Below are positions 44,601 through 52,239 of a DNA stretch of 64,000 nt, piece by piece. Source of the stretch: Rhodovastum sp963804495 (GTDB taxonomy: Bacteria; Pseudomonadota; Alphaproteobacteria; Acetobacterales; Acetobacteraceae); NCBI GenBank assembly GCA_963804495.1, contig CAWDQN010000003.1:496001-560000 (forward strand), given 5' to 3'. How positions within the stretch are numbered: the stretch's first letter is position 1; the number at the start of each line of letters is the position of its first letter. The notes under the pieces were generated by a model that was not told the origin of the DNA, searched no databases, and worked only from the letters and a program-made list of their open reading frames with translations. The position numbers and the translations under genes are program-made.

Positions 44601-45141
44601 CTGCGCCGCCGACTTTGATATGCTGACGTGAGCGCCGCTCTGGGTCCGCATCGGGATGACGCGCGATCGCGCCACCGGTGCGGAGCCGGACCGGCAGACC
44701 GCCATCGGCCGGACCCAACGGGAAAGCATCCTCTGGTGCGCATAAGCTGACCGAACATGTGGCCTGTGGGAAAACCCTCGCGTCATGATTTGCGAGCGGC
44801 TTTGATCGAAAGTCGGTCTCCGACCGACCCATGACCGCCACAGAACGATCCCTACGATGCACCGCAACGGCTTGGCGACCTTAAATCATCTCGGAACACA
44901 AAATCCTGGGAGCGTGACCTGGGAGCGCGAGTGGAAGAGCCCCTCGCAACCCCCGGTCAAATACGAAATATCCAGAGCGGGCCAAACTCAAGCCCGCCGT
45001 GACCGGCATGTATCGGTCGCACTCTCCACAGATTTCCCTGCCGTTCCCGCCCGCTGCCTGGGGAACCGGCGCGAAACGGGCCACCCCGCCGGACGGGACG
45101 ATGCCGACCCGCCGCGGCGGCCTGCGGATTCCGCTTGCAAA
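44601..45141. other. Intergenic region without recognised gene
   Basis: About 540 bases separate the ankyrin gene and the ABC/dihydroxyacetone kinase operon. Short frames exist on both strands but none has a ribosome-binding site or familiar sequence. The 44760-44850 part has a lower GC content and may be a remnant of a mobile element, which I cannot identify. Confidence 0.5.
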
Positions 45142-45168
45142 GTTTAGTGCCGCCCGGTTTTACTAAAC
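45142..45168 (+). promoter_or_regulatory. Dyad GTTTAGT-N13-ACTAAAC overlapping a possible promoter
   Basis: GTTTAGT (45142-45148) and ACTAAAC (45162-45168) are perfect inverted repeats, 100 bases upstream of the solute-binding protein gene. A possible sigma-70 promoter, TTGCAA (45135-45140) and TTTTAC (45158-45163) with a 17-base spacer, is covered by the dyad. It is a candidate operator for the operon's regulator, perhaps the HTH protein at 53830 (inference). Confidence 0.5.
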
Positions 45169-45267
45169 GCCGCTCATAAACAAAAGTGCCATGGCTTCGG
45201 CCATGCGCGCGAGAGGGCTGCGCGTGACCGGGCTGGCCGGCAGGCGACAGGCGGAGGGGGGAAAAAG

Positions 45268-46587
45268 ATGCGACGATTGCTGAAGATGGCTGTGATTCTG
45301 GCCGCGGTGGCGGGGCTGCCGCATCCGGTCCTGGCACAGGGAAAATCGCTGACCCTGTGTTGGGCGGCCTGGGACCCGGCGAACGCGCTGGTGGAACTGT
45401 CCAAGGATTTCACCGCGAAGACCGGCACGGCGATGAAATACGAATTCGTTCCCTGGACCAGCTACGCCGACCGGTTTCTCAACGAACTGAACTCCAAAGG
45501 CAAGCTCTGCGACCTGATCATCGGCGACAGCCAGTGGATCGGTGGCGCAGCCGAAAACGGCGCCTACGTGAAGCTCAACGATTTCTTCGACAAGGAAGGA
45601 ATCAAGATGAGCGACTTCATGGAGGCCACCGTGCTCGGCTATTCCGAATGGCCGAAGCACACGGCGAACTACTGGGCCTTGCCGGCCATGGGCGACGCGG
45701 TGGGCTGGACCTACCGCCGCGACTGGTTCGCGCGCCCCGCCCTGCGCAGCGAGTTCAGGCAGAAATACGGACGCGAGCTGGAGCCGCCGAAGACCTGGAC
45801 CGAACTGAAGCAGGTGGCGGAATTCTTCCAGAACCGCGAAATCGACGGCAAGAAGGTCTATGGTGCCTATATTTTCACCGAGCGTGGCTCGGAAGGCATC
45901 ACCATGGGCGTGACCAACGCCCTGTATCCGTTTGGCTTCCAGTATGAAGACCCGAAAAAGCCATACCACATGGAAGGCTTCGTCAACTCGCCCGGTGCCG
46001 TGCAAGGCCTTGAGTTCTACAAATCCGTCTACAAATGCTGCACCGCCCCCGGAATGACCAACGCCTACATGCAGGAAGGCCTGGACGCGTTCAAAAGCGG
46101 CCAGGTGGCCATGATGATGAACTGGTTCGCCTTTTTCCCTGGCCTGTACAAGGACCCGGGGGTCGGTGGCGAAAAGATCGGCTTCTTCGTCAACCCAGGC
46201 CAGAAACTTCGCGCCACCCAGCTCGGCGGGCAGGGTATCTCGGTCGTCGCGTATTCCGACAAGCGGGCCGATGCGCTCGACTATATCAAGTGGTTCGCGC
46301 AGCCCGAGGTACAGAAGAAGTGGTGGGCGCTTGGCGGCTATTCCTGCCACAAGGCGGTGCTGAACGACCCGTCGTTTCCCTCCAGCGCGCCGTTCGCGAA
46401 AGACTTCCTGATCAGCATGGGCATCGTGGTCGATTTCTGGGCCGAACCCTCCTACGCGGAGCTACTGCTGGATATGCAGAAGCGCGTGCACGACTACGTC
46501 GTGGCGGATCAGGGAACCGCGAAACAGGCGCTCGATCTGCTGATCAAGGACTGGACCAAGGTGTTCAAGGACGAAGGCAAGAATTGA
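45268..46587 (+). CDS. ABC transporter solute-binding protein (family 1, sugar/polyol type)
   Basis: This 439-residue periplasmic binding protein has a signal peptide (MRRLLKMAVILAAVAGLPHP, cleavage near VLAQ), followed by SLTLCWAAWDPANALVELSK, a typical start of carbohydrate-binding proteins. A purine-rich GGAGGGGGG precedes the ATG. The linked kinase genes suggest the ligand is dihydroxyacetone, glycerol or a C3-C5 polyol; this cannot be decided from sequence. It heads a probable ten-gene-plus operon ending at 55242. Confidence 0.9.
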   Translation: MRRLLKMAVILAAVAGLPHPVLAQGKSLTLCWAAWDPANALVELSKDFTAKTGTAMKYEFVPWTSYADRFLNELNSKGKLCDLIIGDSQWIGGAAENGAYVKLNDFFDKEGIKMSDFMEATVLGYSEWPKHTANYWALPAMGDAVGWTYRRDWFARPALRSEFRQKYGRELEPPKTWTELKQVAEFFQNREIDGKKVYGAYIFTERGSEGITMGVTNALYPFGFQYEDPKKPYHMEGFVNSPGAVQGLEFYKSVYKCCTAPGMTNAYMQEGLDAFKSGQVAMMMNWFAFFPGLYKDPGVGGEKIGFFVNPGQKLRATQLGGQGISVVAYSDKRADALDYIKWFAQPEVQKKWWALGGYSCHKAVLNDPSFPSSAPFAKDFLISMGIVVDFWAEPSYAELLLDMQKRVHDYVVADQGTAKQALDLLIKDWTKVFKDEGKN

Positions 46588-46660
46588 CGCCGACGGCCGG
46601 CTGCGACGTGAGTGCAGCCGGCCGCCTGGTCCGCACGCAGCTCGTCATGCCGGAGCTCGC

Positions 46661-47620
46661 ATGAGAGATTCATCGCTGCCGCCGTCCGCTTTGACGTCCG
46701 TGCGCATGCCGCCGCAGCCGGCCCTGCGGCGCATTGGCGGCCTGTCGGACCGGTCCATCGCCTGGGCGTTCATCACGCCCACGATCCTGCTGCTGCTCGC
46801 CATCAACGTGTTCCCGCTGATCTGGACGGTGCGGCTGTCGTTCACCAACTTTCGCGCCAACCGCCCGAATGCCGTGCAGCAATGGATCGGCCTGCAGAAC
46901 TACGACAGCATCCTGTCCGACCCGGATGTCTGGCAGGCCATGCAGACCACCGCGCATTTCGTCGTGTGGACCATCGTCGTCGAGGTGCTGCTAGGCTTTG
47001 GCCTCGCTTTGCTGGTGGACAAGAAGTTCCGCGGCCACGGCTTCTGGACCACGGTCATTCTGTTACCGATGATGCTGTCGCCGGCGGTGGTGGGCTCGTT
47101 CTGGACGTTCCTGTTCCAGCCGCAGATCGGCCTGTTCAACTATGCCGTGGCATTCCCGTTCGGCCTCGATCCAAGCTCATTTCAGATGCTGGGCGAAGTG
47201 CAGCTCGCACCCTGGGCCATCGTGCTGGTCGATGCCTGGATGTGGACCCCGTATGTCATGCTCATCTGCCTTGCCGGCCTGCGCTCCATCCCCGCCTATC
47301 TCTACGAGGCGGCGGAGGTGGACCGTGCTTCGGCCTGGCGGCAGTTCTGGTCGATCACCCTGCCGATGGTGCTGCCGTTCCTGATGCTCGCGGTGCTGTT
47401 TCGCGGCATTGAGAACTTCAAGATGTTCGACATGGTCAACCTGCTCACCTCGGGCGGCCCCGGCTCGACCACCGAACTCGCCTCCATCACGCTCAAGCGC
47501 GAGGCGTTCGAGAAGTGGCGCACCGGCTATGCCTCGGCCTTCGCGGTGATTCTGTTCGTGGCGGTGTTCGGGCTGGCCAATATCTACGTCAAGGCGCTCA
47601 ACCGGGTGAAGCAGCGATGA
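46661..47620 (+). CDS. ABC transporter permease (MalF type)
   Basis: This 319-residue inner-membrane permease has about six transmembrane segments, beginning SIAWAFITPTILLLLAINVF. The cytoplasmic EAA loop that docks to the ATPase is at LYEAAEVDRASAWRQFWSIT. It belongs to the binding-protein-dependent sugar permease family. The stop overlaps the next permease start as ATGA. Confidence 0.92.
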   Translation: MRDSSLPPSALTSVRMPPQPALRRIGGLSDRSIAWAFITPTILLLLAINVFPLIWTVRLSFTNFRANRPNAVQQWIGLQNYDSILSDPDVWQAMQTTAHFVVWTIVVEVLLGFGLALLVDKKFRGHGFWTTVILLPMMLSPAVVGSFWTFLFQPQIGLFNYAVAFPFGLDPSSFQMLGEVQLAPWAIVLVDAWMWTPYVMLICLAGLRSIPAYLYEAAEVDRASAWRQFWSITLPMVLPFLMLAVLFRGIENFKMFDMVNLLTSGGPGSTTELASITLKREAFEKWRTGYASAFAVILFVAVFGLANIYVKALNRVKQR

Positions 47621-48564
47621 GTGTCACCGCGCATTCGGTGATCGAGCCATCGGGCCGCGTCCGCGCTGTCGCCGGCATCCTCGTGGTGGGCTACGCGCTG
47701 CTCGGCATGTTGCCGCTGCTGTGGATCGTGATGACCGGGTTCAAGACGCCGCCGGACAGCATCTCCTACCCGCCGAAGCTGGTGTTCCAGCCCTCGCTGG
47801 AAGGCTATGTCAACCTTTTCACCACCCGCAGCCGCCAGAGCGCCGACTACATGGCCACCCTGCCGCCGCCCGCCACCTGGTACGAAGGGCTGGTACGCAG
47901 CCGCAACATGGTGATCGCCGGCCCCTCCAAATACGGCCAGCGCTTTGTCAACTCGCTGGTGATTGCAGGCGGCTCGACCATCCTGGCGGTCACGCTCGGC
48001 ACGCTTGCCGCCTACGCGTTCTCCCGCTTCCGCATTCCGCTCGCCGACGACCTGCTGTTCTTCATCCTGTCCACGCGCATGATGCCGCCGATTGCGGTGG
48101 CGATCCCGATCTACCTCATGTACCGCTCGCTCGGCCTGTCGGACACCTGGCTCGGGATGATCCTGCTCTACACCTCGGTGAACGTGTCGCTCGCCACCTG
48201 GCTGATGAAGGGGTTCATCGACGAAATCCCGCGTGAATCCGAGGAGGCGGCGCTGGTCGACGGCTACACCCGCCTGCAGGCCTTCCGCCGCGTGGTGCTG
48301 CCGCAGACCGCGACCGGCATCGCCGCAACCGCCATCTTCTGCATGATCTTTGCCTGGAACGAGTATGCCTTTGCGGTATTGCTGACCAGCGGCGAGGCGC
48401 AGACAGCGCCGCCCTTCATCCCCACCATCATCGGCGAGGGCGGGTTCGACTGGCCGGCGGTCGCTGCGGGCGCCACCCTGTTCATGCTGCCCATCCTGGT
48501 TTTCACCGTGGTCCTGCGCAAACATCTGCTGCGCGGCATCACCTTCGGGGCCGTGCGCAAATGA
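47617..48564 (+). CDS. ABC transporter permease (MalG type)
   Basis: This 315-residue permease is the partner of the preceding one. The first membrane segment is AVAGILVVGYALLGMLPLLW, and the EAA loop is ESEEAALVDGYTRLQAFRRV. A long periplasmic insert after the first helix (about residues 45-100) is typical of the group. It overlaps both neighbours by four bases. Confidence 0.92.
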   Translation: MSVTAHSVIEPSGRVRAVAGILVVGYALLGMLPLLWIVMTGFKTPPDSISYPPKLVFQPSLEGYVNLFTTRSRQSADYMATLPPPATWYEGLVRSRNMVIAGPSKYGQRFVNSLVIAGGSTILAVTLGTLAAYAFSRFRIPLADDLLFFILSTRMMPPIAVAIPIYLMYRSLGLSDTWLGMILLYTSVNVSLATWLMKGFIDEIPRESEEAALVDGYTRLQAFRRVVLPQTATGIAATAIFCMIFAWNEYAFAVLLTSGEAQTAPPFIPTIIGEGGFDWPAVAAGATLFMLPILVFTVVLRKHLLRGITFGAVRK

Positions 48565-48734
48565 GCCGGCGCATCCTCCGCCGCGGACCGTGGGAACTGG
48601 CGGCAACGCTGCTGATCGGCGCCGGCGTTGTCATGCTGATGCAGCCGCTGTCGCTCGATCTGTACGGCTGGTCGTTTCCGACCATCCTGACTGGCACGAT
48701 CGCTTTCATGATCGTCAGCAAGTTTCCGGAATAG
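48561..48734 (+). CDS. Small membrane protein in the ABC transporter operon
   Basis: This 57-residue protein, MSRRILRRGPWELAATLLIG at its start, has two predicted membrane segments (about residues 13-28 and 38-53). The ATG overlaps the stop of the permease gene by four bases and the next gene starts four bases later, so it is surely translated with the transporter. Small membrane proteins accompany some polyol ABC systems and may stabilise the permease pair. I cannot name a family. Confidence 0.75.
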   Translation: MSRRILRRGPWELAATLLIGAGVVMLMQPLSLDLYGWSFPTILTGTIAFMIVSKFPE

Positions 48735-48738
48735 CAAG

Positions 48739-49809
48739 GTGGCCACGATCACCGTCGAGGATCTGCACAAGCGCTTCGGCGGTTTCGTGGCCGTCCGGCA
48801 ATCCACGTTCAGCGTGCCCGACGGCAGTTTCTTCGTGCTCCTCGGCCCGTCCGGCTGCGGCAAGACCACCACGCTGCGCCTGATCGCCGGGCTGGAACTG
48901 CCCACCTCCGGCCGGATCCTGCTGGACGGGCAGAACGTGTCGCAACAGCGCGCATCGCAGCGCGACATCGCCTTCGTGTTTCAGTTGTTCGCGCTGTATC
49001 CGCACATGAACGTGCGTCGCAACATCGGCTTTCCACTGTCCTGTCAGGGCATGCGGCGCGGTGACATCCGCGCCCGGGTCGAGGAGGCGGCGCGGCTGCT
49101 GCGCATCGACCATCTGCTGGACCAGCCGGTCTCGCGGCTTTCCGGCGGTGACCGGCAGCGGGTGGCGCTCGGCCGCGCCATCGTGCGCCGTCCCAAGGCA
49201 TTCCTGATGGACGAACCGCTCGGCGCGCTCGACACCGAATTTCGCGCGCTCATGTGCGCGGAACTGCGCGGCCTGCACGAGCGCCTGCACGCCACCACCG
49301 TTTACGTGACGCACGACCAGCTGGAGGCGATGTCGATGGCCGACCGCATCGCGGTGATGAACCATGGCGTGGTGGAGCAGATCGACACGCCGCTTGCGGT
49401 GTATCGCCGGCCGGCGACGATGTTCGTGGCGGGCTTCGTCGGCAGCCCGCCAATGAACCTGCTGCAGGCCGAGGGCGGGAGCAACGGCGCCGTGCGGATC
49501 GCCGGCACTGCGCTGCCGCTGCCGCCGGGGGGCGAACGCGCCGTGGCGATGACGCTGGGCGTCCGGCCGGAGGACGTGACCTTCGATGACACGGCTTCTC
49601 TGCGCGGAGAAATCGTGGCGATGGAATATCTCGGCACAACGCAGATCGCGACCGTCGCCTCCGCCGCCGGGCCGCTCAAGGTGCGGCTGCCGGCACGGGC
49701 GAGCGCCCGCGCGGGCGAGCGCGTCGGCCTTTCCTTCCGCAGCCTGTCATTGTTTGACAGCGCGACCGGCCGCGCCCTGATGCAGGCAGCGGAGGCGGCG
49801 CATGGCTGA
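48739..49809 (+). CDS. ABC transporter ATP-binding protein 1
   Basis: This 356-residue MalK-type ATPase has Walker A LGPSGCGKTTTLR, signature LSGGDRQRVALGRA (Asp in place of the usual Gln-Gln pattern), Walker B FLMDEPLGALD and a C-terminal TOBE domain (about residues 235-350). It starts with GTG at 48739 after the small membrane gene. A second ATPase follows, so the transporter likely uses an ATPase heterodimer, as in glycerol ABC systems of rhizobia. Confidence 0.92.
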   Translation: MATITVEDLHKRFGGFVAVRQSTFSVPDGSFFVLLGPSGCGKTTTLRLIAGLELPTSGRILLDGQNVSQQRASQRDIAFVFQLFALYPHMNVRRNIGFPLSCQGMRRGDIRARVEEAARLLRIDHLLDQPVSRLSGGDRQRVALGRAIVRRPKAFLMDEPLGALDTEFRALMCAELRGLHERLHATTVYVTHDQLEAMSMADRIAVMNHGVVEQIDTPLAVYRRPATMFVAGFVGSPPMNLLQAEGGSNGAVRIAGTALPLPPGGERAVAMTLGVRPEDVTFDDTASLRGEIVAMEYLGTTQIATVASAAGPLKVRLPARASARAGERVGLSFRSLSLFDSATGRALMQAAEAAHG

Positions 49810-50908
49810 GGTGGTGCTCGATGGCATCAGCTGCCGTTTCGGACGCATCGAGGCGGTGCGATCCCTGTCGTTGACCGTGCACGATGGGGACATGGTGGTG
49901 CTGCTCGGGCCGACCGGTGCCGGCAAGACCACCACGCTGCGACTGATCGCGGGGCTGGAGAAACCCGATGCCGGCCGCGTGCTGATCGGCGGGCGGGACG
50001 TGACCGGCGCCGGCCCGGCGGAGCGCGATGTGGCTTTCGTGTTCCAGCAATACGCGCTGTATCCGCACCTCACCGTGTTCGACAACCTGGCCTTCCCGCT
50101 GCGCGCGCCGGCGCGGCGCGTGCCCGAAGCGGAAGTGAAACGGCGCGTGCAGGAGGTCGCGGCGTTGCTGCGGATGGACCACAAGCTCGCCAACCGGTCC
50201 ACAACCCTGTCGGGCGGCGAGATGCAGCGCGTGGCCATCGGCCGCGCCCTGGTGCGCCGGCCGGCGATTTATCTGATGGACGAGCCGCTTTCGTCGCTGG
50301 ACGCCAGCCTGCGCGCCGATCTGCGGGTGGAACTGAAGCGCATCCAGCAGGACACCGGCGCGACCATCCTCTATGTCACGCATGATCAGATCGAAGCGCT
50401 GACCATGGCAACCCGCATCGGCGTCATGCGGCAAGGGCAGCTGGTGCAGGTGGACACGCCGCAGGCGATCTACGAGACGCCGGACGATCTTTATGTCGCC
50501 AGCAGATTGGGCTCGCCGCCCATCAACCTGCTGCCGGCCGGCGCTCTGCCCGTGCCCGGCACGCCCGCGAACGCGGCGACCGTGGGGGTGCGCACGGAAC
50601 ACGTGCATATCCGGCCGTGCCGCGACGGGCCGGGATGCGTGGTGCGGGTGGAACATCTTGGCGACCAGACGCATCTGCATGTTGCTGTGGGCAAATTGTC
50701 CCTGGTGACGCTGACAGACGCGGAAACGGACCTGGCGGCGGGGGACCGGGTGGAGGTGGAGGTGGAGGCGCCGTTATTTTTTGCTGCGGATGGACTCCGC
50801 CTGCCCGCGGGCGCTGCCCGGACCCCTTCTAGAATGGGGTGCAGGGGGCCACTGCCCCCTGCCGGGTCCAGGGCAGAGCCCTGGCCTTCCTTCCTTCACG
50901 CTCCCTGA
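49802..50908 (+). CDS. ABC transporter ATP-binding protein 2, C-terminus extended into a repeat
   Basis: This 368-residue MalK-type ATPase has Walker A LGPTGAGKTTTLR, signature LSGGEMQRVAIGRA, Walker B YLMDEPLSSLD and a TOBE domain. The natural end is probably near FFAADGLRLPAG (about residue 338); the last about 30 residues (TPSRMGCRGPLPPAGSRAEP ...) are encoded by the GC-rich intergenic repeat, which seems to have replaced the original stop codon. It overlaps ATPase 1 by eight bases. Confidence 0.92.
   Translation: MAEVVLDGISCRFGRIEAVRSLSLTVHDGDMVVLLGPTGAGKTTTLRLIAGLEKPDAGRVLIGGRDVTGAGPAERDVAFVFQQYALYPHLTVFDNLAFPLRAPARRVPEAEVKRRVQEVAALLRMDHKLANRSTTLSGGEMQRVAIGRALVRRPAIYLMDEPLSSLDASLRADLRVELKRIQQDTGATILYVTHDQIEALTMATRIGVMRQGQLVQVDTPQAIYETPDDLYVASRLGSPPINLLPAGALPVPGTPANAATVGVRTEHVHIRPCRDGPGCVVRVEHLGDQTHLHVAVGKLSLVTLTDAETDLAAGDRVEVEVEAPLFFAADGLRLPAGAARTPSRMGCRGPLPPAGSRAEPWPSFLHAP
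50808..50897. repeat. GC-rich palindromic repeat inside the 3' end of an ATPase gene
   Basis: GGGGGCCACTGCCCCCTGCC and GGTCCAGGGCAGAGCCCTGG, followed by CCTTCCTTCCTT, are the same as in the copy at 4935-5045. Here it is translated as part of ATPase 2 and separates it from dhaL within the operon. Confidence 0.85.
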
Positions 50909-50954
50909 GGAACGGCAATGGACGAACGAGCAGTACCGGCGTCTGATCGAAGCA

Positions 50955-51557
50955 ATGGCCACCACCATAGCCGCGCACGCTGAGGAACTCACAAGCCTGG
51001 ACCAGGCCATCGGCGACGGTGACCATGGCGCCAACATGCAACGCGGTTTCGACGCCGTTCTCGCCGACCTCGACCGGATTGCCGCGCTGCCATTGCCTGG
51101 GGCTCTCACTGCGCTCGGCACCACTCTGGTCATGAAAGTGGGCGGCGCGTCGGGTCCGTTGTATGGCACCTTGTTCATGCAGATCGGCCGCGCCCTGCCG
51201 GCATCTCCCGGACTGTTCGAACTGGCGGCGGCGGCGGATGTGGCGCTGGCGGCGGTGAAGGCCCGCGGCAAGTCGGACACCGGCAGCAAGACGATGCTGG
51301 ACGTGATGACGCCTGTGCTGGAAGCCCTGCACGCGGCGGCGGCCGGCGACGCGGAAGGGCTCGCCAAGCGCCTGCCGGACGTGGCCCAGGCGGCGGCCGA
51401 GGCAACGAAGCCCATGCGCGCCCTGCGCGGGCGGGCCGCATTCCTCGGCGAACGCAGCATCGGCCATATCGACCCCGGTGCGCGCTCGAGCGCGCTGCTG
51501 GTGGCCGCCGCATGCCGGGCGCTGGCGCCGGCGGCAAACCTGGGGGAGGTCGCATGA
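50955..51557 (+). CDS. dhaL: PTS-dependent dihydroxyacetone kinase, ADP-binding subunit DhaL
   Basis: This 200-residue protein (from ATG 50955) carries the ADP that is phosphorylated by DhaM and transfers the phosphate to dihydroxyacetone on DhaK. Seen: SLDQAIGDGDHGANMQRGF with the Mg-binding Asp residues, GGASGPLYGTLF and KSDTGSKTMLDVMTPVLEA. The expected start is ATG 50918, after CTGAGGAACGGCA, but that ATG is in another frame by one base (ATGGACGAACG where ATGACGAACG would fit TNEQYRRLIEAM). Thus either an extra G is present or translation begins at 50955. Confidence 0.9.
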   Translation: MATTIAAHAEELTSLDQAIGDGDHGANMQRGFDAVLADLDRIAALPLPGALTALGTTLVMKVGGASGPLYGTLFMQIGRALPASPGLFELAAAADVALAAVKARGKSDTGSKTMLDVMTPVLEALHAAAAGDAEGLAKRLPDVAQAAAEATKPMRALRGRAAFLGERSIGHIDPGARSSALLVAAACRALAPAANLGEVA

Positions 51558-51943
51558 GCACGGCGGGGAATGTGGGCATCGTCATCGTCTCCCACTCGCC
51601 CGATGTCGCGCGTGGCACCGCCGACATGGTCCGGCAGATGGTGGGCGAGGAGGTCAAGCTCGCCTGGTGCGGCGGCGCGCCGGATGGGGGGCTGGGATCG
51701 AACGTGGCGGCCATCCTGGCGGCCATCGACGCCGCATGGTCCGAGCACGGCGTGGCGATCCTGGTCGATCTCGGTGGCGCCGAGTCCAACAGCGAAATGG
51801 CGGTGGACATGCTGCCGCCTGAGCGCCGCGAGCGTGTGGTAGTGTGCAATGCGCCGATCGTAGAAGGCGCGGTGGTGGCGGCGGCCGAAGCGTCGGGTGG
51901 TGCCACCCTGGCGCAGGTGCGCCGCGCGGCAGAGGAGATGTAG
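51554..51943 (+). CDS. dhaM: Dihydroxyacetone kinase phosphotransfer subunit DhaM
   Basis: This 129-residue protein is an EIIA-mannose-like domain only; the phosphoacceptor is the His in IVIVSHSPDVARG (residue 14). DLGGAESNSEMAVDML is the conserved Gly-rich loop. E. coli DhaM fuses this domain with HPr and a partial enzyme I; here those are separate genes directly downstream. It overlaps dhaL by four bases. Confidence 0.92.
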   Translation: MSTAGNVGIVIVSHSPDVARGTADMVRQMVGEEVKLAWCGGAPDGGLGSNVAAILAAIDAAWSEHGVAILVDLGGAESNSEMAVDMLPPERRERVVVCNAPIVEGAVVAAAEASGGATLAQVRRAAEEM

Positions 51944-51945
51944 GG

Positions 51946-52239
51946 GTGAGCGCGGAAGAGGCGTCGGGGACGGTGCTGCTGACCCATGCGGTGGGGCTGC
52001 ACGCGCGCCCATCGGTGAAGTTCACCAAACTGGCGCGCAGCTTTTCCGCCCGCGTCGAGCTCGCAGCCGATGCGGCGGGGCCCTGGATCGACGCGAAAAG
52101 CATCGTGAAGGTGATGGCCGCGAAACTGCCGCAGCATGCCACGCTGCATGTCCGCGCGGTCGGCGCGGATGCCGGCGCGGCGGTCGATGCGCTGGTGCGG
52201 CTGGTGCAGAACGACTTCGCCGATGCCGGCGCCGCTTGA
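51946..52239 (+). CDS. HPr-family phosphocarrier protein
   Basis: This 97-residue protein is of HPr type: the active His is in HAVGLHARPSVKFTKLA (residue 19). The regulatory-Ser region is AKSIVKVMAAKLPQ. It shuttles phosphate from enzyme I to DhaM. GTG 51946 follows GAGGAG. The gene overlaps the enzyme I gene by 17 bases. Confidence 0.92.
   Translation: MSAEEASGTVLLTHAVGLHARPSVKFTKLARSFSARVELAADAAGPWIDAKSIVKVMAAKLPQHATLHVRAVGADAGAAVDALVRLVQNDFADAGAA

Noticed and set aside
44601..45141. Possible genes in the gap before the ABC operon
   Set aside because: Short frames lack ribosome-binding sites and recognisable sequence on both strands.
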